From: Jaltomata sinuosa
Lineage: Eukaryota; Streptophyta; Magnoliopsida; Solanales; Solanaceae
Length of the DNA: 64,000 nucleotides
Assembly: GCA_003996215.1 (NCBI GenBank)
Contig: QJPP01004105.1
Span: 62,001-126,000 of the forward strand
Reading direction: 5' to 3'
Made by a program: the position numbers and the translations under genes. The notes under the pieces were generated by a model. It made no database searches. It saw nothing but the letters and a program-made list of their open reading frames with translations, and was not told where the DNA came from. Within the stretch, counting starts at the first letter, position 1; each line of letters opens with the position of its first letter. Below are positions 34,111 to 47,485 of the stretch, in pieces.

Positions 34111-35044
34111 TTCTAGTATAAAACTAGGAGCACATAAACTAATAATGATTAAATAAAGGAAAACCAAGTACACTAATAGAATATGGGAAGAAAGAACATT
34201 GTTCCTCACAATAATTCCAAGAGAGAAAGAGTTGAGATTATATGAAATGAGTAAGATCTATATGTAACGTTCTGATACTTTTAATTCAATATCCATAATA
34301 TGGCTGAAAATCATGGTGCTAACATTATGAATTGTAATAGAATAAAGAGTAATCAAGACAAGGTATTCACCCATAACAAATATATTAATGATCATTAATA
34401 AGACTTTAATCGGATGAACCTAGACAAGAGGTTTGATTTTTTTTTTTTTTTGAGATATTAAAATTATTTTTTCAACATGTTACACAAATGTACCATCTCC
34501 CCAAATATACAATAAATTACATCGATAAAATTCAAAAGGAACTTTCTTTAAGAAGCACAAATGAAAAAAGAAAATGTTCATTTAATAAACATATGAACAT
34601 ATTTAACAATCTTATGGTGACAATAACAACTTTTATCCCCATATTAGTACTGATTGCATATCATTAATACATGAAGTGGGAAGTCCAAGTTTAGAGCATA
34701 TTTATAGGAACGAAACAGAATGATAGACGATATTGTTATTTAATTTGGAGCCTATTTAGATGGGCTTATGATTTTTAGCTTTTTTTTTTTTTTTGGATTA
34801 AAAATACTTTTTTATTTTATTCAAATACTATCAAAATGCTTAAAAAATATTTCAAATTATAAGCACATAAAATAAGCCCTTTATATTTTTGAAAGCACAA
34901 TGCTTTATGATGTATCCTAGTCAAATTACATGTTATAACAATCCCTAGTTTTTAGTAAACTATGTCTTCAATGCCAATCAAAAGATAGAAAAGAAACACA
35001 AACACAACCAGAAATTCCCTACAAAATTGGTTATCAACCACTTT

Positions 35045-35083
35045 AATTTGAGGTATTTTGATGTCTCAGAACACCTATAAATA
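35045..35083 (+). promoter_or_regulatory. Core promoter of peptide gene A (GAGGTAT box + TATA)
   Basis: AATTTGAGGTAT at 35045-35056 and TATAAATA at 35076-35083, start-to-start distance 31 bp, 113 bp before the ATG. The same pair with the same spacing occurs before all six paralogues. Confidence 0.75.
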
Positions 35084-35188
35084 GGAGATTCAATAACATC
35101 AGCCAAGTATTAAAAAAAGAAACACAAAGCAACAAGAACATAAAGAAACACTACAACAAGCGAGAAACAAAACACATATTACAAAAAG

Positions 35189-35455
35189 ATGGAGGCATCA
35201 AAGAAGCTTGTTGCAGTGTTTCTCGTGTGCATGATTGTGTTGTCATCAACCGTGCATGTATCCAAGGCTGACAAAGAAGGTAACGCAGAAGAACTTAAAA
35301 AAAAATTTGAAACTAAGGTAAATGAATACACATATTGCTATGGTAAATGTAAGATTGTATGCAACGAGAGTTTAAAACTTGGAAAAACTCGTTGTGAGAA
35401 GCACTGTGATAAGGAATGCACCGAAAGGGTTGTCGAGCTAATGGAAAAATTTTGA
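35189..35455 (+). CDS. Secreted six-cysteine peptide, Ole e 6-like (copy A)
   Basis: 88 residues, no intron. Residues 1-27 are a signal peptide (charged start MEASKK, hydrophobic core, predicted cut after VSKA). The mature part is about 61 residues, acidic/basic mixed, with cysteines at 50, 54, 58, 69, 73 and 77: C-x3-C-x3-C-x10-C-x3-C-x3-C. This pattern and the surrounding EYxxCYxxC / CExxCDxxC residues match the Ole e 6 family of small pollen proteins, in which the six cysteines pair to clamp two helices. The molecular role of that family is not established. The leader is A-rich with no upstream ATG between TATA and start, and AATAAA at 35572 is a likely poly(A) signal. The frame ends with LMEKF where the introned relatives have KEKIQKMNN-type ends. 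Confidence 0.88.
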   Translation: MEASKKLVAVFLVCMIVLSSTVHVSKADKEGNAEELKKKFETKVNEYTYCYGKCKIVCNESLKLGKTRCEKHCDKECTERVVELMEKF

Positions 35456-38129
35456 AGCCATGAAGATGGACCAAAGGATGCAAAACGTTTCTTACTATAA
35501 CAGATATAGGTAAAGAAGAATAAAATAATATTTTTTCATCTGTGACACTGTACTTGTAATTTTCAAGATTCAATAAAATCATTTATTTTCTAATTAATAT
35601 TGTTTCTCTCTCTCGAGTCAATCGCAACTAATTTCATTTATCTTTTATTTTATTATATTTTAATGTCTTCTTAAATCTTTTTGATATTTCGGACAATATT
35701 CCCTTTCTTCGTTTAATTCTCATTCGATGTGCGATATTAATTTTGGCAATGACATAGCCACATAAAGTAGACAGACCCCAAATCAAGAATTAAAGATTTT
35801 GAAGTTCAATTTTCTCGTATCAGTAGGTATTAGTCGTTAGCCAAGGGACGTTCAAGTTTATAGCCGACTTTTAGTTACGAGACTTCTAGCTACACATGCT
35901 CTGAAAAAAATTATAGTGGCTAAAGTGTTTTAGCCACGAAAATTTCATATTTAGTTATGCCGTACTTTATAGCTATATATGCATATTGTTATGATAACTA
36001 TACAATTATAGCATCACCTAACAATAATTAGGCCTTATAGCAACTTAAACCATCAAATATATACTTTATGATTATCATGCAAGATATACAAGTAAACTCA
36101 ATGTCATAGTCAAAAATTCAGAAAAGTGATAACACCTATCTTACCCCCGTGATAGGTAAGCCAATTCAAATATAAAAAATCTTATAAATTAACAAACACA
36201 AAATATATAGTTGAAAACATGATAAGTTTTACATATGCCTTTATCATAACAATATTTTAAAAAACAATGCAAAAAATAACATTATACTACCCAAAACCTG
36301 AAAGTTACTAGTACAAGCCACTACGAATATCTAGTACAACTGAGAGTCTCAAGTATCTCAGCATAAGAAAACCAACATAAAAAAAGATAGGAGAGATCTA
36401 GTAGGCACTGGAATCAATCAGCAGCTACCTCTAAATCTCGAAAATGATAACTTTGAGCACAATTATTGGATCAACGCTCGGGAACAATCAACTCGGTACC
36501 TGAACGTAAGGTGCAAAAAATAAATAAGCGTGAGTAGTAATTCACATGTACTCAATAACATTATTGACTGACCCAAATTCAAAGCGATGGCGAGAACCAT
36601 CTAATTCATCACTACCCGTCACTTTTCACATATGCCTGTCAATTCAGAAAAGTCACACCTAATCTAAAGGTCAATAGCAACAATAAAAAGGATGTAACAC
36701 AACACAAATACATAAAATTCAAAATCAACACAAAAGTCTCAAAATCATAAGAAAATCGCATATAAGAGAAGTACAGTCACTAACACATACGATCAATATA
36801 ATTTTCACACCAAAATAGTGCAAGTCGAGTAAAGATGATGTAATATGATGCATGTGCCTCTTACCTGTCCAGAAACCTATATATTCCTTATGATGCATGT
36901 GCCTCTTACCTGTCCAGAAACCTATATATACCCATAGGAAACTCGCGAGGTCCATGTATCCAATATTCTGTACCAGACAATCATTTACCTGGAAATACCC
37001 TCGATGTCCCTTTACCGGGATTTATCAACATCCTGTACCGGATAATTCTTTATCGGAAAATATCCTGGATACAACACCCGATATCGAATAAATTTTATAT
37101 ACCGTGAATGTTTTTGGTGACCATTTATCGAGATTTATCCTTTTACTTTCTCAATTTTCGTATTCAAATATATGAGATGTAATGTCAAATGCATATGAGT
37201 TCTTTATCATATAAAAATTTCACCTCAATCAAAAGTCAATCTAGAATCATCACAATATAAGGAGGATAGTGAAAGCAACTCAAACACGCAATATTTACAT
37301 ACAATTTTTCAATGAGACAGTCCTAACAAGTCAACATATTCATTTTAATCCTTCACAATACATCGGTACCAGCATAGATACTCGTCATTTCATTTATATG
37401 GCACCCTCTGATGTAAGACAAAAAGTACATATATTTGATTTTTCTTTACCTCCCATTTAGTATTTTCATTATCGTTTTTAAGCATTGATTTTATGAATTA
37501 TTCTTATATTATGTATTTTTATTTGTAAGATTAAAGTGGTGTGAAGAGGAAAAAGGTTGAAAAAGAAACGAATTAAATAAAAGAAAATCAAGTACACTAA
37601 TAGAATATGGGAGAAAGAACATTTATTCCTCACAATAATTCTAAGAGAGAAGGAGTTGAGATTATATAAAATGAATAAGATCTATATGTAACGTTCTGAT
37701 AATTGTAATTCAATATCCATAATATGGCTGAAAATCATGGTGCTAACATTATGAATTGTAATAGAATAAAGGGTAATCAAGACAAGGTATTCATCCATAA
37801 AAAATATATTAAATATCATTTATAATACTTTAATGGGATGAATTTAGACAAGAGTTTTTAGTATTTTTTTTTAAGATATTAAAATTATTTTTCCAACATG
37901 TTACATAAATTTATCATCTCCTCAAATATACAACAAACTACATCGATAATTTATTTAAAAGGAACTTACATTGGGAAGCACAAATGAAAAAAGAAAATGT
38001 TCATTAAATAAAGAAAAAGTTAGATAAAATATTATTGGGTTAAAAAAATTTTAAATAAAAAATAGTCCACTTAAGAAAAATAACTCATTTATTATCAATT
38101 TTGGCCATTCACCCTTCTTTTACTACATA

Positions 38130-38322
38130 AATTGGTCATTCGGCCTCCTCCTCCTCTACATTCGACCACTTACCAACTCTTCCTCCTCCTCTTCTTCTTC
38201 TTCTTCTTCTTAATGCACATATCAAAATAAATCCATTGACGTTACCTTAGTCTTACGTTCCCCTCCTCCTCCTCCTCCTCCTCCTCCTCCTCCTCCTCTT
38301 CCTCCTCCTCCTCCTCCTTATT
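38130..38322. repeat. (CTC/CTT)n microsatellite in duplicon B
   Basis: Runs of CTCCTCCTCC and CTTCTTCTT, with the longest uninterrupted CTC tract at about 38262-38318. The same tract exists in C and D at other lengths. Confidence 0.9.
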
Positions 38323-39225
38323 CTTACCTTTGAGCTTTCTTCAGATAGTAGTATCAATCTCATAGAGATTCGACCCATCGAAATATACACATAGAAATCT
38401 CAAAGAACTTTCCTCACTCCTTAAATCTCTGTTCCGCACAAAAATCTGCCATTCCTTTCAAAGATTTAGAATGGATTAGAGAACACATCGGGATTTAAGG
38501 TAGATATCCAAAAAGGAAGAGAACTTCACCTAGGCTTTGTTGAACATCACTTAGAGGTGCACATAAGTCATTAGAACCTTATTTCGAAGGTTCACCGTAC
38601 TTGCTAAGAGGTGTTTGATTTATTTTTTTTGAGATATTAAAATTATTTTTTCAACATGTTACACAAATATAACATCTCCCCAAATATACAATAAATTACA
38701 TTGATAAAATTCAAAAGGAACTTTCTTTAGGAAGCACAAATGAAAAAAGAAAATGTTCATTTAATAAACATATGAACATATTTAACAACCTTATGGTGAC
38801 AATAACAACTTTTATCCCCATATTAGTACTGATTGCATATCATTAATACATGAAGTGGGAAGTCCAAGTTTAGAGCATATTTATAGGAAACGAAACAGAG
38901 TGGTAGACGATCTTGTTATTTAATTTGGAGCCTATTTAGATGGGCTTATGATTTTTAGCTTATTTTTATTTTTTTGGATTAAAAATACCTTTTTATTTTA
39001 TTCAAATACTATCAAAATGCTTAAAAAATATTTCAAATTATAAGCACATAAAATAATCCCTTTATATTTTTGAAAGCACAATGCTTTACGATGTATCCTA
39101 GTCAAATTACAATTTATAATAATCCCTAGTTTTTAGTAAACTATGTCTTCAATACCAACCAAAAGACAGAAAAGAAACACAAACACAACCAGAAATTCCC
39201 TACAAAATTGGTTATCAACCACTTT

Positions 39226-39264
39226 AATTTGAGGTATTTTGATGTCTCAGAACACCTATAAATT
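39226..39264 (+). promoter_or_regulatory. Core promoter of peptide gene B
   Basis: AATTTGAGGTAT at 39226-39237 and TATAAATT at 39257-39264, spacing 31 bp. The TATA flank differs from A by one base (AAATT instead of AAATA). Confidence 0.75.
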
Positions 39265-39370
39265 GGAGATACAATAACATCAACCAAGTATTCAAAAAAA
39301 GAAACACAAAGCAACAAGAACATAAAGAAACACTACAACAAGCGAGAAACAAAACACATATTACAAAGAG

Positions 39371-39637
39371 ATGGAGGCATCAAAGAAGCTTTCTGCAGTG
39401 TTTCTCGTGTGCATGATTGTGTTGTCATCAACCGTGCATGTATCCAAGGCTGACAAAGAAGGTAACGCAGAAGAACTTAAAAAAAAATTTGGAACTAAGG
39501 TAAATGAATACACATATTGCTATGATAAATGTAAGATTGTATGCAACGAGGGTTTAAAACTTGGAAAAACTGGTTGTGAGAAGCACTGTGATAAGGAATG
39601 CACCGAAAGGGTTGTCGAGCTAATGGAAAAATTTTGA
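39371..39637 (+). CDS. Secreted six-cysteine peptide, Ole e 6-like (copy B)
   Basis: 88 residues, intronless, with the same signal peptide and cysteine frame as copy A. It differs from A at residue 8 (V to S), 41 (E to G), 52 (G to D), 61 (S to G) and 68 (R to G). Every coding difference changes an amino acid. The leader and 3'UTR (GACCAAAGGATGCAAAACG) are nearly identical to A, so both are likely transcribed alike, with AATAAA near 39755. Secretion and disulfide pairing are inferred from sequence. Confidence 0.87.
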   Translation: MEASKKLSAVFLVCMIVLSSTVHVSKADKEGNAEELKKKFGTKVNEYTYCYDKCKIVCNEGLKLGKTGCEKHCDKECTERVVELMEKF

Positions 39638-42600
39638 AGCCATGAAGATGGACCAAAGGATGCAAAACGTTTCTTACTATAACAGTTATAGGTAAAGAAG
39701 AATAAAATAATATTTTTTCATCTGTCACACTGTACTTTTAATTTTCAAGATTCAATAAAATCGTTTATTTTCTAATTAATATTGTTTATCTCTCGAGTCA
39801 ATCGCAATTAATTTCATTTATCTTTTATTTTATTATATTTTATTGTCTTCTTTAATCTTTTTGATATTTCGGGAAATATTTCCTTTCTTCGTTTAATTCT
39901 CATTCGATGTGCGATATTAATTTTGACAATGACATAGCCACATAAAGTAGACTGACCCCAAATCAAGAATTAAAGATTTTAAAGTTCAATTTTCTCGTAG
40001 CAGTAGGTATTAGTCCTTAACCAAGGGACGTTCAAGTTTATAGCCGACTTTTAGTTACGAGACTTCTAGCTACGCATGCTCAGAAAAAAATTATAGTGAC
40101 TAAAGTGTTTTAGCCACGAAAATTTCATATCTAGTTATGCCGTACTTTATAGCTATATATGCATATTGTTGTGATAACTATACAATTATAGCATCACCTA
40201 ACAATAATTAGGCCCTATAGCAACTTAAACCATCAAATATATACTTTCTGATTATCATGCAAGATATACAAGTAAAGTCAATGTTATAGTCAAAAATTCA
40301 AAAAAGTGATGACACCTATCTCAACCCCGTGATAGGTTAGCCAATTCAAATATACAAAATTTTATAAATTACAAACACAAAATAAATAGTTGAAAACATG
40401 ACAAGTTTTACATATGCCTTTATCATAACAATATTTTTAAAAAACAATGCAAAAAATAACATTATACTACCCAAAACCTGAAAGTTACTAGTACAAACCA
40501 CTACGAATATCTAGTACAACTAGGAGTCTCAAGTATCTCAGCATAAGAAAACCAACATAAAAAAAGATAGGAGAGATCTAGTAGGCACTGGAATCAATCA
40601 GCAGCTACCTCTAAATCTCGAGAATGATAACTTTGAGCACAATTATTGGATCAATGCTCGGGAATAACCAACTCGGTACCTGAACGTAAGGTGCAAAAAA
40701 TAAATAAGCGTGAGTACTAATTCACATATACTCAATAACATTATCGACTGACCCAAATTCAAAGCGATGACGAGAACCATCTAATTCATCACTACTCGTC
40801 ACTTTTTACATATGCCTGTCAATTCAGAAAAGTCACACCTAGTCTAAAGGTCAATAGCAACAATAAAAAGGATGTAACACAACACAAATACATAAAATTC
40901 AAAATCAACACAAAAGTCTCAAAATCATAAGAAAATCACATATAAGAGAAGTACAGTCACTAACACATACGATCAATATAATTTTCACACCAAAATAGTG
41001 CAAGTCGAGTAAAGATGATGTAATATGATGCATGTGCCTCTTACCTTTCCAGAAACCTATATATTCATTATGATGCATGTGCCTCTTACCTTTCAAGAAA
41101 CCTATATATACCCATAGGAAACTCGCGAGGTACATGTATCCAATATTTTGTACCAGACAATCAATTACCTAGAAATACCCTCGATGACCCTTTACCGGGA
41201 ATCCTGTACCGGATAATTCTTTATCGGGAAATATCCTGAATACAACACCCGATATCGAATAAATTCTATATACCGTGAATGTTTTGGGTGACCATTTATC
41301 GGGATTTATCTTTTTACTTTCTCAATTTTCGTATTCAAATATATGAGATGTAATGTCAAATGCATATGAGTTCTTTATCATATAAAAATTTCACCTCATA
41401 TAATCAAAAGCCAATCTAGAATCATCACAATATAAGGAGGATAGTGAAAGTAACTCAAACACGCAATATTTACATACAATTTTTCAATAAGACAGTCCTA
41501 ACAAGTCAACATATTCATTTTAATCCTTCACAATACATCGGTACTAGCATAGATACTCGTCATTTCATTTATATGGCACCCTCTGATGTAAGACAAAAAA
41601 TACATATATTTGTTTTTTCTTTACCTCCCATTTAGTATTTTCATTATCGTTTTTGAGCATTGATTTTATGAATTATTCTTATATTATGTATTTTTATTTG
41701 TAAGATTAAAGTGGTGTGAAGAAGAAAAAGGTTGAAAAAAAAATGAATTAAAACCAAGAAATCATATTAGAGAAATCAAGTAAGCAGCTTAATGGAAGGA
41801 TTGTAATATAATAATATTATTTATATAATATTATGAAGTTGAAGAATTGAAATGGAATAGAATACATTACCTGGCAACATGAGAAGCCAGCGGAGAAAGG
41901 AAAAAAAATGTGAAGAACCAAATAAATTGGATTTTGATTTTTCAATTCATTTTGAATTCAGTTATTTTATTTAAGACTTTTTTTTACATCTATAAATAAT
42001 TCATAAGAACAATTAAATTTTGAACTTTTGATCTACGAAAAACTAGGAATCATCGTGGAGGCCGAAGAATATTTATTTCATCTTTTCTTCTCCTTTATTA
42101 TTTACTAGTAAATTTGCCAGTTAAAAGAAATTGTTAACATACTCTTTCAAATTATACAAAAGCAAGTTAAAGAAAGCTCAATATATTTCGTTCAATTCTA
42201 TACACATTATTTATAAACATATAAAAATGTCAAAGTTTTATCTTGACACATGTATTTTTACACTAGTATAAAACTAGGAGCACAGAAACTACTAAAAATT
42301 AAATAAAGGAAAATCAAGTACACTAATAGAATATGGTAGAAAGAACATTTGTTCCTAACAATAATTCTAAGAGAGAAGGAGTTGAGATTATATAAAATGA
42401 ATAAGATCTATATGTAACGTTCTGATAATTATAATTCAATATCCATAATATGGCTGAAAATCATGGTGCTAACATTATGAATTGTAATAGAATAAAGGGT
42501 AATCAAGACAAGGTATTCATCCATAACAAATATATTAAATATCATTAATAAGACTTTAATGGGATGAATTTAGACAAGAGTTTTTTAGTATTTTTCTTAA

Positions 42601-42859
42601 GATATTAAACTTATTTTTCCAACATGTTACATAAATTTATCATCTCCCCAAATTACAACAAACTACATCAATAATTTTTTTAAAAGGAACTTACATTGGG
42701 AAGCATAATTGAAAAAAGAAAATGTTCATTTAATAAAGAAAAAGTTAGACAAAATATTCATTGGGTTAAAAAAATTTTATATAAAAAATAGTCCACTTAA
42801 AAAAAATAACACATTTATTATTAATTTTGGCCATTCACCCTTCTTTTACTACATAAATT

Positions 42860-43040
42860 GGTCATTCAGCCTCCTCCTCCTCAACATTCGACCACTTACC
42901 AACTCTTCCTCTTCCTTTTCTTCTTCTTCTTCTTAATGCACATATCCAAATAAATCCATTAACGTTACCTTAGTCTTACGTTCCTCTTCTTCTTCTTCTT
43001 CTCCTCCTCCCCCTCCTCCTCCTCCTCCTACTCCTCCTTA
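42860..43040. repeat. (CTC/CTT)n microsatellite in duplicon C
   Basis: Shorter and more interrupted than in B and D (CTTCTTCTTCTTCTCCTCC, then CCTCCTCCTCCTCCTACTCC). Confidence 0.85.
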
Positions 43041-43597
43041 TTCTTATCTTTGAGCTTTTTTCAGATAGTGGTATCAATCTCATAGAGATTCGACCCATCA
43101 AAATATTCACATAGAAATCTCAAAGAACTTTCCTCACTCCTTGAATTTATGATCCGCATAAAAATCTGCCATTCCTTTCAAAGATTTAGAATGGAGTAGA
43201 GAACACATCGGGATTTAATACATGAAGTGGGAAGTCCAAGTTTAGAGCATATTTATAGAAAACGAAACAGAGTGGTAGACGATCTTGTTATTTAATTTGG
43301 AGCCTATTTAGATGGGCTTATGATTTTTAGCTTATTTTTATTTTTTTGGATTAAAAATACCTTTTTATTTTATTCAAATACTATCAAAATGCTTAAAAAA
43401 TATTTCAATTATAAGCACATAAAATAAGCCCTTTATAATTTTTGAAAGCACAATGCTTCACAATGTATCCTAGTCAAATTACAATTTATAATAATCCCTA
43501 GTTTTTAGTAAACTATGTCTTCAATACCAACCAAAAGATAGAAAAGAAACACAAACACAACCAGAAATTTCCTACAAAATTGGTTATCAACCACTTT

Positions 43598-43636
43598 AAT
43601 TTGAGGTATTTTGATGTCTCAGAACACCTATAAATT
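43598..43636 (+). promoter_or_regulatory. Core promoter of peptide gene C
   Basis: AATTTGAGGTAT at 43598-43609 and TATAAATT at 43629-43636, spacing 31 bp. Confidence 0.75.
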
Positions 43637-43742
43637 GGAGATTCAATAACATCAGCCAAGTATTCAAAAAAAGAAACAGAAAGCAACAAGAACATAAAGA
43701 AACACTACAACAAGCGAGAAACAAAACACATATAACAAAAAG

Positions 43743-44009
43743 ATGGAGGCATCAAAGAAGCTTGTTGCAGTGTTTCTCGTGTGCATGATTGTGTTGTCAT
43801 CAACCGTGCATGTATCCAAGGCTGACAAAGAAGGTAACGCAGAAGAACTTAAAAAAAAATTTGGAACTAAGGTAAATGAATACACATATTGCTATGGTAA
43901 ATGTAAGATTGTATGCAAGGAGAGTTTAAAACTTGGAAAAACTCATTGTGAGAAGCACTGTGATAAGGAATGCACCGAAAGGGTTGTCGAGCTAATGAAA
44001 ATTTTTTGA
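43743..44009 (+). CDS. Secreted six-cysteine peptide, Ole e 6-like (copy C)
   Basis: 88 residues, intronless. The six cysteines and signal peptide are unchanged. Differences from A are residue 41 (E to G), 59 (N to K), 68 (R to H) and the C terminus, which reads LMKIF instead of LMEKF after a small change in the A/T run before the stop. All changes alter the protein. The leader has ATATAACAAAAAG instead of ATATTACAAAAAG just before the ATG. Role unknown, as for the other copies. Confidence 0.87.
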   Translation: MEASKKLVAVFLVCMIVLSSTVHVSKADKEGNAEELKKKFGTKVNEYTYCYGKCKIVCKESLKLGKTHCEKHCDKECTERVVELMKIF

Positions 44010-47000
44010 AGCCATGAAGATGGACCAAAGGATGCAAAATGTTTCTTACTATAACAGATATAGGTAAAGAAGAATAACATAATATTTTTTCATCTGTCGC
44101 ACTGTACTTGTAATGTTCAAGATTCAATAAAATCATTTATTTTCTAATTAATATTGTTTCTCTCTCGAGTCAATGGCAATTAATTTCATTTATCTTTTAT
44201 TTTATTATATTTTAATGTCTTCTTAAATCTTTTTGATATTTCGGGCAATATTTCCTTTCTTCGTTTAATTCTCATTCGATGTGCGATATTAATTTTGGCA
44301 ATGACATAGCCACATAAAGTAGACAGACCCCAAATCAAGAATTAAAAATTTTGAAGTTCAATTTTCTCGTAGCAGTAGGTATTAGTCCTTAGCCAAAGGA
44401 TGTTCAAGTTTATAGCCGACTTTTAGTTACGAGACTTCTAGCTACGCATGCTCTGAAAAACATTATAGTGACTAAAGTGTTTTAGCCACGAAAATGTTAT
44501 ATTTAGTTATGCCGTACTTTATAGCTATATATGCATATTGTTGTGATAACTATACAATTATAGCATCACCTAACAATAATTAGGCCCTATAGCAACTTAA
44601 ACCATCAAATATATACTTTCTGATTATCATGCAAGATATACAAGTAAACTCAATGTTATAGTCAAAAATTCAAAAAAGTGATGACACCTATCTCACCCCC
44701 GTGATAGGTAAGCCAATTCAAATATACAAAATTTTATAAATTCACAACCACAAAATAAATAGTTGAAAACATGATAAGTTTTACATATGCCTTTATCATA
44801 ACAATATTTTTAAAAAACAATACAAAAAATAACATTATACTACCCAAAACCTGAAAGTTACTAGTACAAGCCACTACCAATATCTAGGACAACTAGGAGT
44901 CTCAAGTATCTCAGCATAAGAAAAACAACATAAAAAAAGATAGGAGAGATCTAGTAGGCACTGAAATCAATCAGCAGCTACCTCTAAATCTCGAGAATGA
45001 TAACTTTGAGCACAATTATTGGATCAACGCTCGGGAACAACCAACTCGGTATCTTAACGTAAGGTGCAAAAAATAAATAAGCATAAGTACTAATTCACAT
45101 GTACTCAATAACATTATCGACTGACCCAAATTCAAAGCGATGGCGAGAACCATCTAATTCATCACTACCCGTCACTTTTCAAATATGCCTGTCAATTCAG
45201 AAAAGTCACACCTAGTCTAAAGGTCAATAGCAACAATAAAAAGGATGTAACACAACACAAATACATAAAATTCAAAATCAGCACAAAAGTCTTAAAATCA
45301 TAAGAAAATCACATATAAGAGAAGTATAGTCACTAAAACATACGATCGATATAATTTTCTCTCCAAAATAGTGCAAGTCGAGTAAAGATGATGTAATATG
45401 CTGTATGTGGCTCTTACCTGTCCAGAAACCTAAATATTCCTTATGATGCATGTGCCTCTTACCTGTCCAGAAACCTATATATACCCTTAGGAAACTCGCG
45501 AGGTCCATGTATCCAATATTTTGTACCAGACAATCATTTACTTGAAAATACCCTCGATGACCCTTTACCTGGATTTAGCAACATCCTGTACCGGATAATT
45601 CTTTATCGGAAAATATCCTGAATACAACACTCGATATCGAATAAATTCTATATACCGTGAATGTTTTGGGTGACCATTTATCGGGATTTATCCTTTTACT
45701 TTCTCAATTTTCGTATTCAAATATATGAGATGTAATGTCAAATGCATATGAGTTCTTTATCATATAAAAAATTCACCTCATATAATCAAAAGCCAATCTA
45801 GAATCATCACAATATAAGGAGGATAGTGAAAGCAACTCAAACACACAATATTTACATACAATTTTTCAATGAGACAGTCCTAACAAGTCAACATATTCAT
45901 TTTAATCCTTCACAATACATCGGTACCAGCATAGATACTCGTCATTTCATTTATATGGCACCCTCTGATGTAAGACAAAAAATACATATATTTGATTTTT
46001 CTTTACCTCCCATTTAGTATTTTCATTATTGTTTTTGAACATTGATTTTATGAATTATTCTTATATTATGTATTTTTATTTGTAAGATTAAAGTGGTGTG
46101 AAGAAGAAAAAGGTTGAAAAAGAAACGAATTAAAATCAAGTAATCATATTAGAGAAATCAAGTAAGCAGCTTAATGGAAGGATTGTAATACAATAATATT
46201 ATTTATATAATATTATGAAGTTGAAGAATTGAAATGGAATAGAATACATTACCTGGCAACATGAGAAGCCAGCGGAGAAAGGAAAAAAAATGTGAAGAAC
46301 CAAATAAATTGGATTTTGATTTTTCAATTCATTTTGAATTCAGTTATTTTATTTGAGGCTTTTTTTTACTTCTATAAATAGTTCATAAGAATAATTATAA
46401 TTTTGAACTTTTAATCTACGAAAAACTAGGAATCACCGTGGAGGCCGAAGAATATTGATTTTATGTTTTCTTCTCCTTTATTTTTTACTCGTAAATTTGC
46501 CCGTTAAAAGAAATTGTTAACTTACTCTTTCAAATTATACAAAATCAAGTTAGAGAAAGCTCAATATATTTCGTTCAACTCTATACACATTGTTTATAAA
46601 CATATAAAAATGCCAAAGTATTATCTTGACACATGTATTTTTACACTAGTATAAAATTAGGAGCACAAAAACTAATAAAAATTAAATAAAAGAAAATCAA
46701 GTACACTAATAGAATATGGGAGAAAGAACATTTATTCCTCACAATAATTCTAAGAGAGAAGGAGTTGAGATTATATAAAATGAATAAGATCTATATGTAA
46801 CGTTCTGATAATTGTAATTCAATATCCATAATATGGCTGAATATCATGGTGCTAATATTTTGAATTGTAATAGAATAAAGGGTAATCAAGACAAGGTATT
46901 CATCCATAACAAATATATTAAATATCATTAATAAGACTTTAATGGGATGAATTTAGACAAGAGTTTTTAGTATTTTTTTTAAGATATTAAAATTATTTTT

Positions 47001-47364
47001 CCAACATGTTACATAAATTTATCATCTCCCCAAATATACAACAAACTACATAGATATATTTTTTAAAAGGAACTTACATTGGGAAGCACAAATGAAAAAA
47101 GAAAATGTTCATTTAATAAAGAAAAAGTTAGACAAAATATTCATTGGGTTAAAAAAAATTTAAATAAAAAATAGTCCACTTAAGAAAAATAACTCATTTA
47201 TTATCAATTTTGGCCATTCACCCTTCTTTTACTACATAAATTGGTCATTCGGTCTCCTCCTCCTCTACATTCGACCACTTACCAACTCTTCCTCCTCCTT
47301 TTCTTCTTCTTCTTCTTAATGCACATATCCAAATAAATCCATTGACGTTACCTTAGTCTTACGT

Positions 47365-47437
47365 TCTTCTTCTCCTCCTCCTCCTCTTCCTCCTCCTCCT
47401 CCTCCTCCTCCTCCTCCTCCTCCTCCTCCTCCTCCTC

Positions 47438-47470
<33 letters not shown>

Positions 47471-47485
47471 CTCCTACTCCTCTTT
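47365..47485. repeat. (CTC)n(CTA)n compound microsatellite in duplicon D
   Basis: A long CTC run followed by a (CTA)n run at about 47436-47468, then CTCCTACTCC. The CTA run is seen only in this unit. Confidence 0.9.

Larger units (their letters stand above)
34110..37560. repeat. Duplicon A (first of four tandem segmental repeats)
   Basis: It begins near TATAAAACTAGGAGCACATA (34119) and carries peptide gene A. The duplicated 3' flank runs to about 37555. Relative to B and D it lacks the (CTC)n microsatellite block, which fits a deletion between the two GATATTAAAATTATTTTT copies of the full unit. A decayed LTR segment in minus orientation (about 36110-37140, with TTACCGGGATTTATC and TCGATATCGGG-type pieces) is part of every unit. 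A 46-bp direct repeat containing ATGATGCATGTGCCTCTTAC lies at about 36845-36935. Confidence 0.8.
37560..41755. repeat. Duplicon B
   Basis: About 4.2 kb. It contains an extra upstream block with a trinucleotide tract (about 38130-38320), peptide gene B and the same 3' flank and LTR piece as A. The junction with A near 37570 lacks the roughly 500-bp segment that separates B from C (about 41757-42262), so the crossover or deletion points differ between units. Confidence 0.8.
41757..46140. repeat. Duplicon C
   Basis: About 4.4 kb from the B-C spacer to the start of the C-D spacer. It includes a microsatellite block (42860-43040) but has lost the segment that in B and D lies between the microsatellite and the TTAATACATGAAGTGGGAAG stretch (junction at about 43215). 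Peptide gene C and the common 3' flank follow. Confidence 0.8.

Noticed and set aside
35313..35582. Antisense ORF of about 89 codons opposite the peptide genes (also at 39495, 43867, 48548)
   Set aside because: It recurs only because the sense gene is duplicated, and has no start context or family match.
36725..36955. Repeated ORFs of about 76 codons in the duplicon flanks (also 40905, 45278)
   Set aside because: They lie in the decayed LTR segment and contain an internal direct repeat. Conservation follows from recent duplication.
37269..37460. 63-codon plus-strand ORF repeated in the duplicons (also 41444, 45826)
   Set aside because: It sits in LTR-derived sequence, with no signal peptide or domain, and is not kept after unit D.
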